Shown here one piece after another: positions 1 to 5,405 of a stretch of 5,542 nucleotides of DNA. Position 1 is the first letter of the stretch. Every line of letters begins with the position of its first letter. Source of the DNA: an uncultured Erysipelotrichaceae bacterium (lineage in GTDB: Bacteria; Bacillota_I; Bacilli_A; Erysipelotrichales; Erysipelotrichaceae); contig CAJUGR010000117.1 in assembly GCA_910586285.1 (NCBI GenBank), forward strand, positions 1 to 5,542, given 5' to 3'. Made by a program: the position numbers and the translations under genes. Below the pieces are notes generated by a model. That model was not told the origin of the DNA. It ran no database searches and saw only the letters and a list, made by a program, of their open reading frames with translations.

Positions 1-2
1 TT

Positions 3-401
3 AAGGACGGGCAAGGCGGCTATCACGAATTAGAGGTATCCGAACAATTCTTTATAGAGTTTCAGCAAATGGAGCGCAGAAACCGTAACCTGCTGCAATC
101 AGATGAACGCCACAAAGAATTACTTGAGCTTTCCGATGAAGCCCTTAACAAAAGGGCAAGGGTTACGCCGAAAGGTGTTGACGAGCTGATTATTGAGCAG
201 GAATGCTCCGAACTGCTCCACCGTACCATTGCCGCTCTTCCAGAGATACAGAGGCGGCGTTTCCTGCTCTATTACGAGTACGATTTCAATTACTATGAGA
301 TTGCTGAAATGGAGCATTGTACTGCTTCTTCGGTGGGTAAATCTATTTCTATCGCAAAAGAAAAGATAAGGACGCAGATGAAAAAATATCTCTGCCCTTA
401 A
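3..401 (+). CDS. Sigma-70 region 4 family protein of a mobile element (5' partial)
   Basis: The frame is open from the left edge, so the true start lies outside the window; the internal ATG at 69 is unlikely to be the start because the upstream codons read sensibly (DGQGGYHELEVSEQFF). The visible 132 codons have a charged, helical N-terminal half and a C-terminal segment (about nt 195-395) resembling sigma-70 region 4: a 'LPEIQRRRFLLYYEYDFNYYEIAE' type helix pair followed by a helix-turn-helix with the recognition helix around TASSVGKSISIAKEKI. No region 2 (core-binding) is visible. Small sigma-like proteins of this layout are common on Firmicutes integrative and conjugative elements, often near recombination genes, where they are thought to control element transcription; that role here is inference. 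No integrase or excisionase follows, so this could be the last gene of the element before its end. A plain HTH DNA-binding protein is the alternative. Confidence 0.75.
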   Translation, partial: KDGQGGYHELEVSEQFFIEFQQMERRNRNLLQSDERHKELLELSDEALNKRARVTPKGVDELIIEQECSELLHRTIAALPEIQRRRFLLYYEYDFNYYEIAEMEHCTASSVGKSISIAKEKIRTQMKKYLCP

Positions 402-410
402 TAGTTTGAT

Positions 411-442
411 AACGCTCTTGTATCTTCGGGTATGGGGGCGTT
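411..442 (+). terminator. UUCG-capped hairpin after the sigma-like gene
   Basis: Ten bases after the stop codon, two 14-base arms (411-424 and 429-442) pair completely if G-U pairs are allowed, closing on a TTCG tetraloop with a C-G closing pair. The tail after it (CTTTGAT) is only moderately T-rich, so it could be a factor-independent terminator, an RNA-stabilising 3' end, or both. Position and loop type favour an end-of-transcript function. Confidence 0.6.
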
Positions 443-703
443 CTTTGATATGTTCTCTAATGGAATTTGGCAGATGTAAAAGATTAACACGTAACCTTCA
501 TCAAAGATGCGGACGCATAAGAGGCAGAGTGGATGAACAAGTGAGCAATCACAGTTTATCGGCTTGTTTTTATCTGACCACAGATTGACCAAGCCCACCT
601 AATAAAAAAACGATGTGCGGGTGCGCTGATATGTTGTGCTGCTTATCCTTTGGCTTCGCAATTTGATGTTAAAAAGGATTTTTATTACTTTTACGCGGCT
701 TTC
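443..703. other. Gene-poor stretch, possible mobile element/chromosome boundary
   Basis: No reading frame here has a good start, ribosome site and protein-like composition. A TTG-started frame at 406-588 and minus-strand frames across 398-598 and 599-787 look like chance. The stretch separates a mobile-element type gene from ordinary metabolic genes, so an element end or scar is expected about here, but no attachment core, duplicated end or recombinase site could be recognised. The only clear structure is the nested inverted repeat at 561-595. Confidence 0.4.
561..595. repeat. Nested inverted repeat (two-step stem-loop)
   Basis: The outer arms GGCTTG (561-566) and CAAGCC (590-595) enclose inner arms ATCTG (572-576) and CAGAT (581-585) around an ACCA loop. 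The two stems are separated by an internal loop of 5 and 4 bases. A run of five T (567-571) lies inside the structure rather than after it, which argues against a simple terminator. It could be a protein binding site or element-end structure, or chance. Confidence 0.4.
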
Positions 704-731
704 ATTTGGTATCATTATTACCAAATTTTTT
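704..731 (+). terminator. Candidate rho-independent terminator, or operator upstream of the kinase promoter
   Basis: The arms ATTTGGTA (704-711) and TACCAAAT (719-726) pair perfectly over a 7-base loop, and the 3' side runs into six T (726-731), the form of an intrinsic terminator on the plus strand. No plus-strand gene is recognisable just upstream, so it may be the leftover end of an interrupted gene. It also sits 21 bases before the -35 of the kinase promoter, so the dyad could instead be a regulator binding site. The stem has only three G-C pairs, so it is weak. Confidence 0.45.
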
Positions 732-752
732 CCTGATAACTTACGGCTTTCC

Positions 753-780
753 TTGATCATGAAAATGATTATGATATAAT
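753..780 (+). promoter_or_regulatory. Sigma-A type promoter of the kinase gene
   Basis: TTGATC (753-758) and a consensus TATAAT (775-780) are 16 bases apart, with TG one base before the -10 (extended -10). The kinase start codon is 24 bases after the -10, leaving room for the CGGAG ribosome site at 792-796. A small dyad, ATCAT-gaaa-ATGAT (756-769), lies across the end of the -35 and the spacer and could be an operator; that is inference. Confidence 0.8.
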
Positions 781-804
781 GAAACAAGGTACGGAGAATA
801 AACT

Positions 805-1641
805 ATGAATCAAAATGTTATCTGCATTCAGGATTTATCCTGTTTCGGGAAGTGTTCTCTGACGATATCACTGCCGGTTTTAAGCAGTATCGGTTTGAGT
901 GTAACACCGCTTCCCACTGCCTTATTATCAACACATACAGGAGGACTGGGAAAACCATATATGCTGGATCTTTGTGATTCCATGCATGAAATCCTTAATC
1001 ATTGGCGGGAACTGGATCTCTCGGTTTCTGCGCTTTACAGCGGATATGTATCCCATGCGGCTCAACTCAATGAAATATCACATTTGTTTTCCCAATATCC
1101 CGATGCCCTTCATCTGGTAGATCCGGTACTGGGTGACCATGGACATCTTTATGCATCCTTGAGCGAGGAATTGATTTGGGAGATGCGGCGGCTTTGTGCG
1201 AAAGCAGATATTGTGACACCCAATATGACCGAAGCTTATGCACTTTTACAGGAACCCTATTGCGAAGGGCCTTACCGTGAAGGGGAAATTATTCGCCTAT
1301 TAGAGAAGCTATATCAAATGACACAGGCCACGATCTTATTAACGGGGGTTTGGCTGAATAACTCCGAATTGGGATGTGCGATTTACGAGGCTAATCAAAC
1401 ACCGCAACTATTAATGCGAGAACGCTTGCCTTATCACTTTCACGGCACCGGAGATCTCTTTGCATCGGCATTTCTAGGAGCCTATCTGCATCAGAAAGCG
1501 TTGGCAAATGCTTGTGATATCGCCATGCGCTTTACCACTATGAGCATGGAATACAGTGAACGTCATCACGCTGATGAACGCTATGGATTAATGTTCGAGC
1601 CCTTGTTGCCACAATATATATCAATGTGTAAACAAAAATAA
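805..1641 (+). CDS. pdxY: Pyridoxal/pyridoxamine kinase (PdxK/PdxY type)
   Basis: Cytosolic enzyme that phosphorylates the 5'-hydroxyl of pyridoxal, pyridoxamine or pyridoxine with ATP, the salvage route to the cofactor pyridoxal 5'-phosphate. The 278-residue length fits the ribokinase-superfamily vitamin B6 kinases. Visible motifs: N-terminal DLSCFGKCSLT (10-20), STHTG (42-46), the family-defining DPVLGDHG (106-113), TPNMTEA (138-144), and the anion-hole motif HGTGD (213-217) with the expected catalytic Asp217. The ATG is chosen because CGGAG at 792-796 lies 8 bases before it and a strong promoter precedes it. The DPVxGDxG signature separates it from the ThiD-like pyridoxine kinases found in Bacillus. 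The symbol is given by family resemblance; which B6 vitamer is preferred cannot be read from the sequence. It is followed after 43 bases by the aldo/keto reductase gene on the same strand. Confidence 0.92.
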   Translation: MNQNVICIQDLSCFGKCSLTISLPVLSSIGLSVTPLPTALLSTHTGGLGKPYMLDLCDSMHEILNHWRELDLSVSALYSGYVSHAAQLNEISHLFSQYPDALHLVDPVLGDHGHLYASLSEELIWEMRRLCAKADIVTPNMTEAYALLQEPYCEGPYREGEIIRLLEKLYQMTQATILLTGVWLNNSELGCAIYEANQTPQLLMRERLPYHFHGTGDLFASAFLGAYLHQKALANACDIAMRFTTMSMEYSERHHADERYGLMFEPLLPQYISMCKQK

Positions 1642-1684
1642 AAAACGTATTCAATATAAATCATACAGAAAGCGAGGAATTATT

Positions 1685-2815
1685 ATGGAATACAAATCAT
1701 TACGATCACTAAATGCCAATCCATCTTTATTGGGATTTGGCTGTATGCGATTTCCCACAAAAGAAAATGGTGAAATTGATGAGGCAGAAGCCGAGAAAAT
1801 GTTGGACTATGCGATCGCCAACGGAGTAAACTATATTGATACGGCTTATCCTTATCATGAAGGAAACAGTGAGCCGTTTGTCGGACGCGTATTAAAAAAA
1901 TATCCGCGGGATCGTTTTTACCTTGCGACCAAATTGCCGCTCTGGTCGTTAACAGAACCGGCGGATGTGGAACGAATTTTTGAAGAACAATGCCGGCGCC
2001 TACAAACAGATACCTTTGATTTTTATTTACTCCATGCGCTGGATCAGGAAAAATGGCAAAAGACTCTTAATCTTCAGATCATTCCTTTTCTGGAGAAGAA
2101 GCAGAAAGAAGGACGTATTGGTCATCTCGGATTCAGCTTTCATGATGATTACGATACCTTTCAAAAAATTCTCTTATATCGGAAATGGGATTTCTGCCAG
2201 CTTCAATTAAATTACATGGATATGAACATTCAGGCAGGCATGAAAGGCTACCAACTGGCAGCACAAAATGAAGTTCCCGTGATCGTGATGGAACCGATCA
2301 AAGGCGGTCGCCTTGTGAATTTGCCACAGGAATTTCAAGCACGCTTTTTGAACGAATGTCCTAATGCATCTTTGGCCTCTTGGGCACTGCGTTATGCGGC
2401 TTCCTTGCCAAATGTGGCAGTGGTATTGAGCGGAATGTCCTCTATGGAACAAGTGGCAGATAATGTGAAAACCTTCTCACCGTTTGTGGCTTTGAATGAA
2501 AAAGAGCAAAACATCGTTGATGAAGTCGCTGATTTACTACATGCACGGGTGCGCAACGGATGTACCGGCTGCGGCTATTGTATGCCATGTCCTTTTGGCG
2601 TGAATATTCCGACCAATTTTAAGATTTGGAACGAAACAGCGATCTATGCGGAAAAAGAGAAAGGCCAATCTTCCTATCGCAAGTTGGATCAGGCGGCAGC
2701 GGAATATTGTCGCAAATGCGGAAAATGTGAAGCGTTATGTCCTCAGCATCTTCCCATCCGCAGTGATCTGAAAAAGGTTGCGGCAGAGCTGACGGAATCC
2801 GAATTAGTCCGCTGA
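1685..2815 (+). CDS. Aldo/keto reductase with C-terminal 4Fe-4S ferredoxin-type domain
   Basis: The N-terminal TIM-barrel aldo/keto reductase domain (about residues 1-270) carries the catalytic tetrad: Asp52 and Tyr57 in IDTAYPYHEG, Lys83 in ATKLP, His117 in YLLHALD. The barrel is followed by two cysteine motifs: C293-x2-C296-x2-C299-x2-C302-P and C342-x2-C345-x2-C348-x3-C352-P, able to hold one or two 4Fe-4S clusters. This fused architecture (376 residues) is a known group in anaerobic bacteria and archaea; the physiological substrate is usually unknown. The clusters suggest electron transfer from or to ferredoxin-like partners as well as, or instead of, NADPH (inference). Start ATG has GAGGA at 1674-1678, spacing 6. 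With 43 bases to the kinase gene and no terminator between, co-transcription is likely. No plus-strand terminator is visible after it; its last 12 bases overlap the 3' end of the convergent deacetylase gene. Confidence 0.93.
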   Translation: MEYKSLRSLNANPSLLGFGCMRFPTKENGEIDEAEAEKMLDYAIANGVNYIDTAYPYHEGNSEPFVGRVLKKYPRDRFYLATKLPLWSLTEPADVERIFEEQCRRLQTDTFDFYLLHALDQEKWQKTLNLQIIPFLEKKQKEGRIGHLGFSFHDDYDTFQKILLYRKWDFCQLQLNYMDMNIQAGMKGYQLAAQNEVPVIVMEPIKGGRLVNLPQEFQARFLNECPNASLASWALRYAASLPNVAVVLSGMSSMEQVADNVKTFSPFVALNEKEQNIVDEVADLLHARVRNGCTGCGYCMPCPFGVNIPTNFKIWNETAIYAEKEKGQSSYRKLDQAAAEYCRKCGKCEALCPQHLPIRSDLKKVAAELTESELVR

Positions 2816-3604
2816 GTTATCCTCAAGCTGATGAAAAACAGGCATGTGGGATTCCTCAATAACGCGGAATTCCCACCCCTGGCGTTGAAATTCCTGCAAG
2901 GTCTGATCTAAAGCCTGCAGTGTATTGGCATTTTCACTGCCGTCATGCATTAACATCATAACCGTATCTTTACCTTCTACACTCGCTAATGCATTTTGAT
3001 ACAAGGTTGTCGGGGAAAGTTTAGGATCGTGGTCGCCGTTTTCACCATTCCAATCATAATAGACATAATCAAGCTGTTCGGTGTCTTTGACCAATTCACT
3101 CATGATTCCTTCATGATATTGGTTGGCAACGATATTGGCAGATCCTTCGGGAAAGCGCAGAATGTTTGTTTGAATGCCTACCTGATCATTCAGTAAATTT
3201 TCCAACTTTGTCAAATCCTGAAAGTAAGCATTCGCATCGGCATAAATCGTCTCATAATCATGACTGTAAGTATGCAAAGCCAAAACGTGGCCTCGTTCAT
3301 GAATGATTTTTAATAGATCAAAATATTCAGGATTCGATCCGGTAACGAAAAAAGTAGCCTTAATATGATAGTGATCAAGAATGTCTAATATTCCTTGGGT
3401 ATTTTCACTGGGACCATCGTTAAAGGTTAAATACATTATTTTTTGTTCCGCCATTTCAACCGTTTTGGTTGGTTCATTTTCAGCCATGGCGGTGGTTTCA
3501 TTATTTGTTTTGCGATGAGGCTGATCCATATGTGCCAATCCATAAAGCAGGCTTAAAAAGCCGAGGCAGATGATGGTCAGTTTTATTGTTTTAAAATGCT
3601 TCAT
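2804..3604 (-). CDS. Membrane-anchored polysaccharide deacetylase (NodB fold) with altered catalytic motif
   Basis: The N-terminus has basic residues then a hydrophobic segment (about residues 8-24), consistent with a signal anchor, so the enzyme should face outside; a linker follows, and the NodB domain covers about residues 54-252. Family role: removal of N-acetyl groups from peptidoglycan or other surface glycans. Motifs in order: TFNDGP (60-65), HTYSH with metal-ligand candidates His111 and His115, RFPEG (150-154), DWN (184-186), LMHD (218-221). In the family the first motif is TFDDGP, the first Asp acting as general base and the second binding metal; here the first is Asn62 (codon at 3419-3421) while Asp63 is kept. 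Activity may therefore be reduced or changed. The start has AAAAGGA at 3614-3620 upstream, about 10 bases away. Divergent from proC; no clear own promoter was recognised. Confidence 0.88.
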   Translation of the reverse strand: MKHFKTIKLTIICLGFLSLLYGLAHMDQPHRKTNNETTAMAENEPTKTVEMAEQKIMYLTFNDGPSENTQGILDILDHYHIKATFFVTGSNPEYFDLLKIIHERGHVLALHTYSHDYETIYADANAYFQDLTKLENLLNDQVGIQTNILRFPEGSANIVANQYHEGIMSELVKDTEQLDYVYYDWNGENGDHDPKLSPTTLYQNALASVEGKDTVMMLMHDGSENANTLQALDQTLQEFQRQGWEFRVIEESHMPVFHQLEDNSAD

Positions 3605-3614
3605 GTGATCACAT
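3603..3614. promoter_or_regulatory. Perfect 12-bp palindrome between ribosome site and start of the deacetylase gene
   Basis: ATGTGATCACAT reads identically on both strands and includes the A and T of the minus-strand start codon (3604-3603), reaching to the ribosome site. It could bind a dimeric regulator or form a small hairpin that affects translation initiation. There is no direct evidence of function, and a 12-base palindrome can arise by chance. Confidence 0.25.
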
Positions 3615-3741
3615 CCTTTTTATTCAGTATTCCCGTGACTTTATGTGCCTATCCGCATTCTCGGATTCGAATTGTTTGGACTTAAGCAGTATGAGGATCG
3701 TATTCTGTCGCATAAAGAAGCTATTCATTTTCATTGGATTA

Positions 3742-3750
3742 TGATATACT
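3742..3750 (+). promoter_or_regulatory. Extended -10 promoter of proC
   Basis: TGATATACT (3742-3750) is an extended -10 with TATACT as core, 26 bases before the proC start. No good -35 is present at 16-18 bases upstream (only ATTCAT or TATTCA type matches), which is usual when TGn is present. The surrounding 16 bases match the kinase promoter except for one position (ATTATGATATA[A/C]TGAA). Confidence 0.7.
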
Positions 3751-3776
3751 GAAGAAAAATCAGAGAGGAAAATACC

Positions 3777-4577
3777 ATGGAAAAAACTATCGGTTTTATC
3801 GGCTGCGGTAATATGGGAAGAGCGATGGTCGAGGGGATCATGAAAGCACAGTTAGTTTATCAGGATCAGCTGATCGTATCCAATTTGCATCCGGAAAAGC
3901 TACAAGATCTCGGCAGTCAATATGATTTTTATATCAGTGATAATGAAACTGTGGCTCAGCATGCGGATATCTTGATACTCGCTGTAAAGCCGCATTTATA
4001 TAAGACGGTTATCAATGAAATAAAAGATTTGACGAAACCCGATGTGATTTTGGTCGATATCGCCCCAGGCATTACGATTCAGGATATGGTCGATATGGTT
4101 GGTTCTGAGTGTAAAGTAGTCAAGGCAATGCCCAATACTCCGGCACTGGTTTCAGAGGGAATGAGCGCCATCAGTTTCGGTAAGGGATTATCTGAGGAAG
4201 ATCAGGAGGAGATCATCGAAATTTTTGAAAGTTTCGGAAAAGCCTGCGTTGTTGAGGAACGTCTGATGGATGCGGTTACCGCTCTCAGCGGATCTTCTCC
4301 TGCCTATGTATTTTTAATCATCGAAGCGATGGCGGATGGCGCAGTGCGCCATGGAATGCCGCGTCAAGCAGCATATCAGTTCGCAGCGCAAACATTGATC
4401 GGATCGGCAAAGCTGATACTGGAAACAGGCAAGCATCCCGGTGAATGTAAAGATATGGTTTGTTCTCCGGGCGGTACGACCATTGAAGCCGTGGCAAAAC
4501 TGGAGGAAAAAGGATTGCGCAGTGCGATCATCGAGGCAATGGATGCATGTGTAAAAAAAAGCAAAAGCATGAGATAA
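3777..4577 (+). CDS. proC: Pyrroline-5-carboxylate reductase
   Basis: Cytosolic enzyme that reduces 1-pyrroline-5-carboxylate to L-proline with NAD(P)H, the last step of proline synthesis. The 266 residues match the usual length. The N-terminal Rossmann fold begins with GFIGCGNMG (6-14) and is followed by AVKPH (69-73). The family core KAMPNTPALVSEG (116-128) and ALSGSSPAYVF (169-179) are intact, and the C-terminal dimerisation and substrate region holds the ProC signature PGGTTIEAVAKLEEKG (231-246). The ATG is supported by GAGAGG at 3763-3768, 8 bases upstream. It has its own extended -10 promoter and a hairpin over its stop codon, so it is probably a single-gene unit. No proA or proB is nearby. 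Nothing looks damaged. Confidence 0.97.
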   Translation: MEKTIGFIGCGNMGRAMVEGIMKAQLVYQDQLIVSNLHPEKLQDLGSQYDFYISDNETVAQHADILILAVKPHLYKTVINEIKDLTKPDVILVDIAPGITIQDMVDMVGSECKVVKAMPNTPALVSEGMSAISFGKGLSEEDQEEIIEIFESFGKACVVEERLMDAVTALSGSSPAYVFLIIEAMADGAVRHGMPRQAAYQFAAQTLIGSAKLILETGKHPGECKDMVCSPGGTTIEAVAKLEEKGLRSAIIEAMDACVKKSKSMR

Positions 4578-4600
4578 CCAAAGACGCTGCTTATGCTTTT
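4563..4600 (+). terminator. Hairpin terminator overlapping the proC stop region
   Basis: The arms AAAAGCATGAG (4563-4573) and CTTATGCTTTT (4590-4600) form an 11-pair stem (one G-U) around a 16-base loop that contains the proC stop codon (4575-4577). The 3' arm ends in four T and the 5' arm is preceded by an A-rich run (from about 4553), so the hairpin could work in both directions, though the T-run is short. Confidence 0.6.
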
Positions 4601-4604
4601 AAGG

Positions 4605-4679
4605 ATGGAAAATACTTATACTTACCTGTATGATGAAAACGAAATACTAGAAAGAGTAACGATTGTTTTCGGAGGATAA
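4605..4679 (+). CDS. Possible 24-residue small ORF just upstream of the GNAT gene
   Basis: An ATG at 4605 opens a frame of 24 codons (MENTYTYLYDENEILERV, then TIVFGG) with protein-like composition. Its TAA (4677-4679) lies two bases before the acetyltransferase start, and its last two codons contain the GGAGG ribosome site of that gene. This arrangement would allow translational coupling. Against it: the only upstream purine run (AAGG at 4601-4604) touches the start codon, and the frame is the one that continues past the proC stop, so it could be a decayed gene end or chance. A TATACT at 4617-4622 could even start transcription inside it. Function unknown. Confidence 0.25.
   Translation: MENTYTYLYDENEILERVTIVFGG
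4671..4675 (+). promoter_or_regulatory. Ribosome binding site of the GNAT gene
   Basis: GGAGG lies 6 bases before the ATG at 4682 and fixes that start. It is embedded in the last codons of the possible small ORF. Confidence 0.75.
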
Positions 4680-4681
4680 AT

Positions 4682-5158
4682 ATGAATTATGTACCCGCAA
4701 CATCTGATATGGCAGATGCCATTTATCATGTTTTACATACAACGATAGAAACAATATATCCAAAGTTTTACCCCCAAGAGGTGGTCGATTTCTTTTGTCA
4801 CCACCATAGTAAAGAACATATTTTGGAAGGAATCGCATCCGGGAATATGGGAGTATTGAGAGACGGCAATGTAATTATCGGAACAGGCTGTTTTCATGAT
4901 AATCATATTACGGGAGTGTATGTATTGCCTGAATATCAGAAACAAGGCTGTGGTTCACAAATAATACAGCGCTTGGAAGCGGAAATTATGAAGAGCCATA
5001 ATACCGTGGTCTTAGATGCTTCTCTTGCGGCAGTATGCTTATATGAACATAAAGGGTATCAGACAATCGGACACGGTATTTTGGAACTGGATAATGATGT
5101 GAAATTGGTTTATGAAATAATGGAGAAGAAACTGAGCGGAAATCATTCGCTAGGATGA
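4682..5158 (+). CDS. GNAT family N-acetyltransferase
   Basis: A 158-residue protein with the GNAT fold, transferring an acetyl group from acetyl-CoA to an unknown amine. The acetyl-CoA pyrophosphate-binding motif A is clear: beta strand ITGVYVLPEY (76-85) followed by Q86-x-x-G89-x-G91 and the helix SQIIQRLEAEI. The later strand VVLDASLAAVCLYEHKGY (109-126) gives motif B with the usual LYE-x-x-GY ending. The middle strand MGVLRDGNVIIGTG (56-69) fits beta 2-3. The start is set by GGAGG 6 bases upstream. Similar single-domain GNATs are widespread in Clostridia and their substrates are mostly unknown; no resistance-type subfamily could be assigned. The gene stands between the proC terminator and an insertion sequence remnant; the last few residues may have been altered by that event, but the catalytic core is complete. 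Confidence 0.9.
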   Translation: MNYVPATSDMADAIYHVLHTTIETIYPKFYPQEVVDFFCHHHSKEHILEGIASGNMGVLRDGNVIIGTGCFHDNHITGVYVLPEYQKQGCGSQIIQRLEAEIMKSHNTVVLDASLAAVCLYEHKGYQTIGHGILELDNDVKLVYEIMEKKLSGNHSLG

Positions 5159-5198
5159 GTCGATTTGCGAAAGCTATTTCAAGCAAGCGGTGATGATG

Positions 5199-5279
5199 AA
5201 TAGCAAGTGAAATATCATTTGTATCCTTTAATTCAAATTCTTTAATTAGTTCCTTTATTAATTCTTTTCTTTTGTTCAT
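5199..5279 (-). pseudogene. N-terminal fragment of an IS256-type transposase
   Basis: From the ATG at 5279 (GGAGG 8 bases upstream) 27 codons read MNKRKELIKELIKEFELKDT then NDISLA, matching the usual beginning of IS256-family transposases (KELIKELLKE...DIS-x-x-LKDLF). Family proteins are around 400 residues with a DDE catalytic core; none of that is present. After Ala27 the expected LKDLF-type continuation is lost and the frame reads through unrelated sequence (IHHHRLLE...), staying open to a stop at 4986-4988 antisense to the acetyltransferase gene. An in-frame ATG at 5312 exists but lies in the IS leader, before the ribosome site. It cannot encode an active transposase. Confidence 0.6.
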
Positions 5280-5326
5280 CAGAAAAACCTCCAATTTCAT
5301 ATATTTTTTCATACTACTTTTGAAGG

Positions 5327-5346
5327 TTTACACAATCTTTTACACA
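5327..5346 (-). repeat. Two direct copies of TTTACACA at the insertion sequence end
   Basis: TTTACACA occurs at 5327-5334 and again at 5339-5346 (TGTGTAAA on the minus strand), 12 bases apart or about one helical turn. Paired sites like this at an IS end would suit transposase binding. They mark the terminal region of the remnant. Confidence 0.5.
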
Positions 5347-5360
5347 CTACCGTTTTACTT

Positions 5361-5395
5361 AGAAAAACAGGGGAAATCATTATGATTTGCCCTGT
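5361..5395 (-). terminator. Rho-independent terminator of the surface protein gene
   Basis: ACAGGG (5367-5372) and CCCTGT (5390-5395) pair, then after one G-G mismatch AAATCA (5374-5379) pairs with TGATTT (5383-5388). On the minus strand the stem is followed directly by TTTTTCT (5367-5361), giving a textbook terminator about 10 bases after the stop codon of the minus-strand gene. Confidence 0.85.
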
Positions 5396-5405
5396 CTTAA
5401 ATTAT

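Larger units (their letters stand above)
5199..5347 (-). mobile_element. Remnant of the 5' end of an IS256-family insertion sequence
   Basis: Read on the minus strand, the segment shows a GTGTAAA-rich end, a short leader, a GGAGG ribosome site (5288-5292) and then the first codons of a transposase. GTGTAAA-type ends and this transposase start are typical of Firmicutes IS256-family (Mutator-like) elements; the assignment is from memory of the family, not a search. The outer tip is uncertain (about 5347-5360), and the inner break lies somewhere in about 5159-5205. The other end of the element and most of the transposase are missing from this window. Confidence 0.6.

Noticed and set aside
406..588. 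Plus-strand frame of 60 codons starting with TTG after the sigma-like gene
   Set aside because: No ribosome site, the start lies just before the terminator-like hairpin, and the composition (many Arg, Cys, Leu in no pattern) looks like chance.
599..787. Minus-strand 62-codon frame upstream of the kinase
   Set aside because: Runs across the kinase promoter and an AT-rich dyad, with no recognisable protein features or ribosome site.
2207..2452. Minus-strand 81-codon frame inside the aldo/keto reductase gene
   Set aside because: Antisense to an intact, well-conserved enzyme; no family resemblance and His/Cys-rich composition typical of antisense reading.
3603..3614. CRP-type binding site (TGTGA/TCACA half sites)
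   Set aside because: CRP sites need six bases between the half sites; here they abut, and cAMP-CRP control is not expected in this kind of Firmicutes.
4376..4570. Minus-strand 64-codon frame inside proC
   Set aside because: Antisense to the conserved ProC signature; explained by codon use of the real gene.
5159..5205. In-frame continuation of the GNAT gene past its stop (VDLRKLFQASGDDE) as an original, longer C-terminus
   Set aside because: GNAT proteins of this type normally end near residue 150, the stop is clean, and the short extension matches nothing recognisable; it is more likely flanking sequence next to the IS break.
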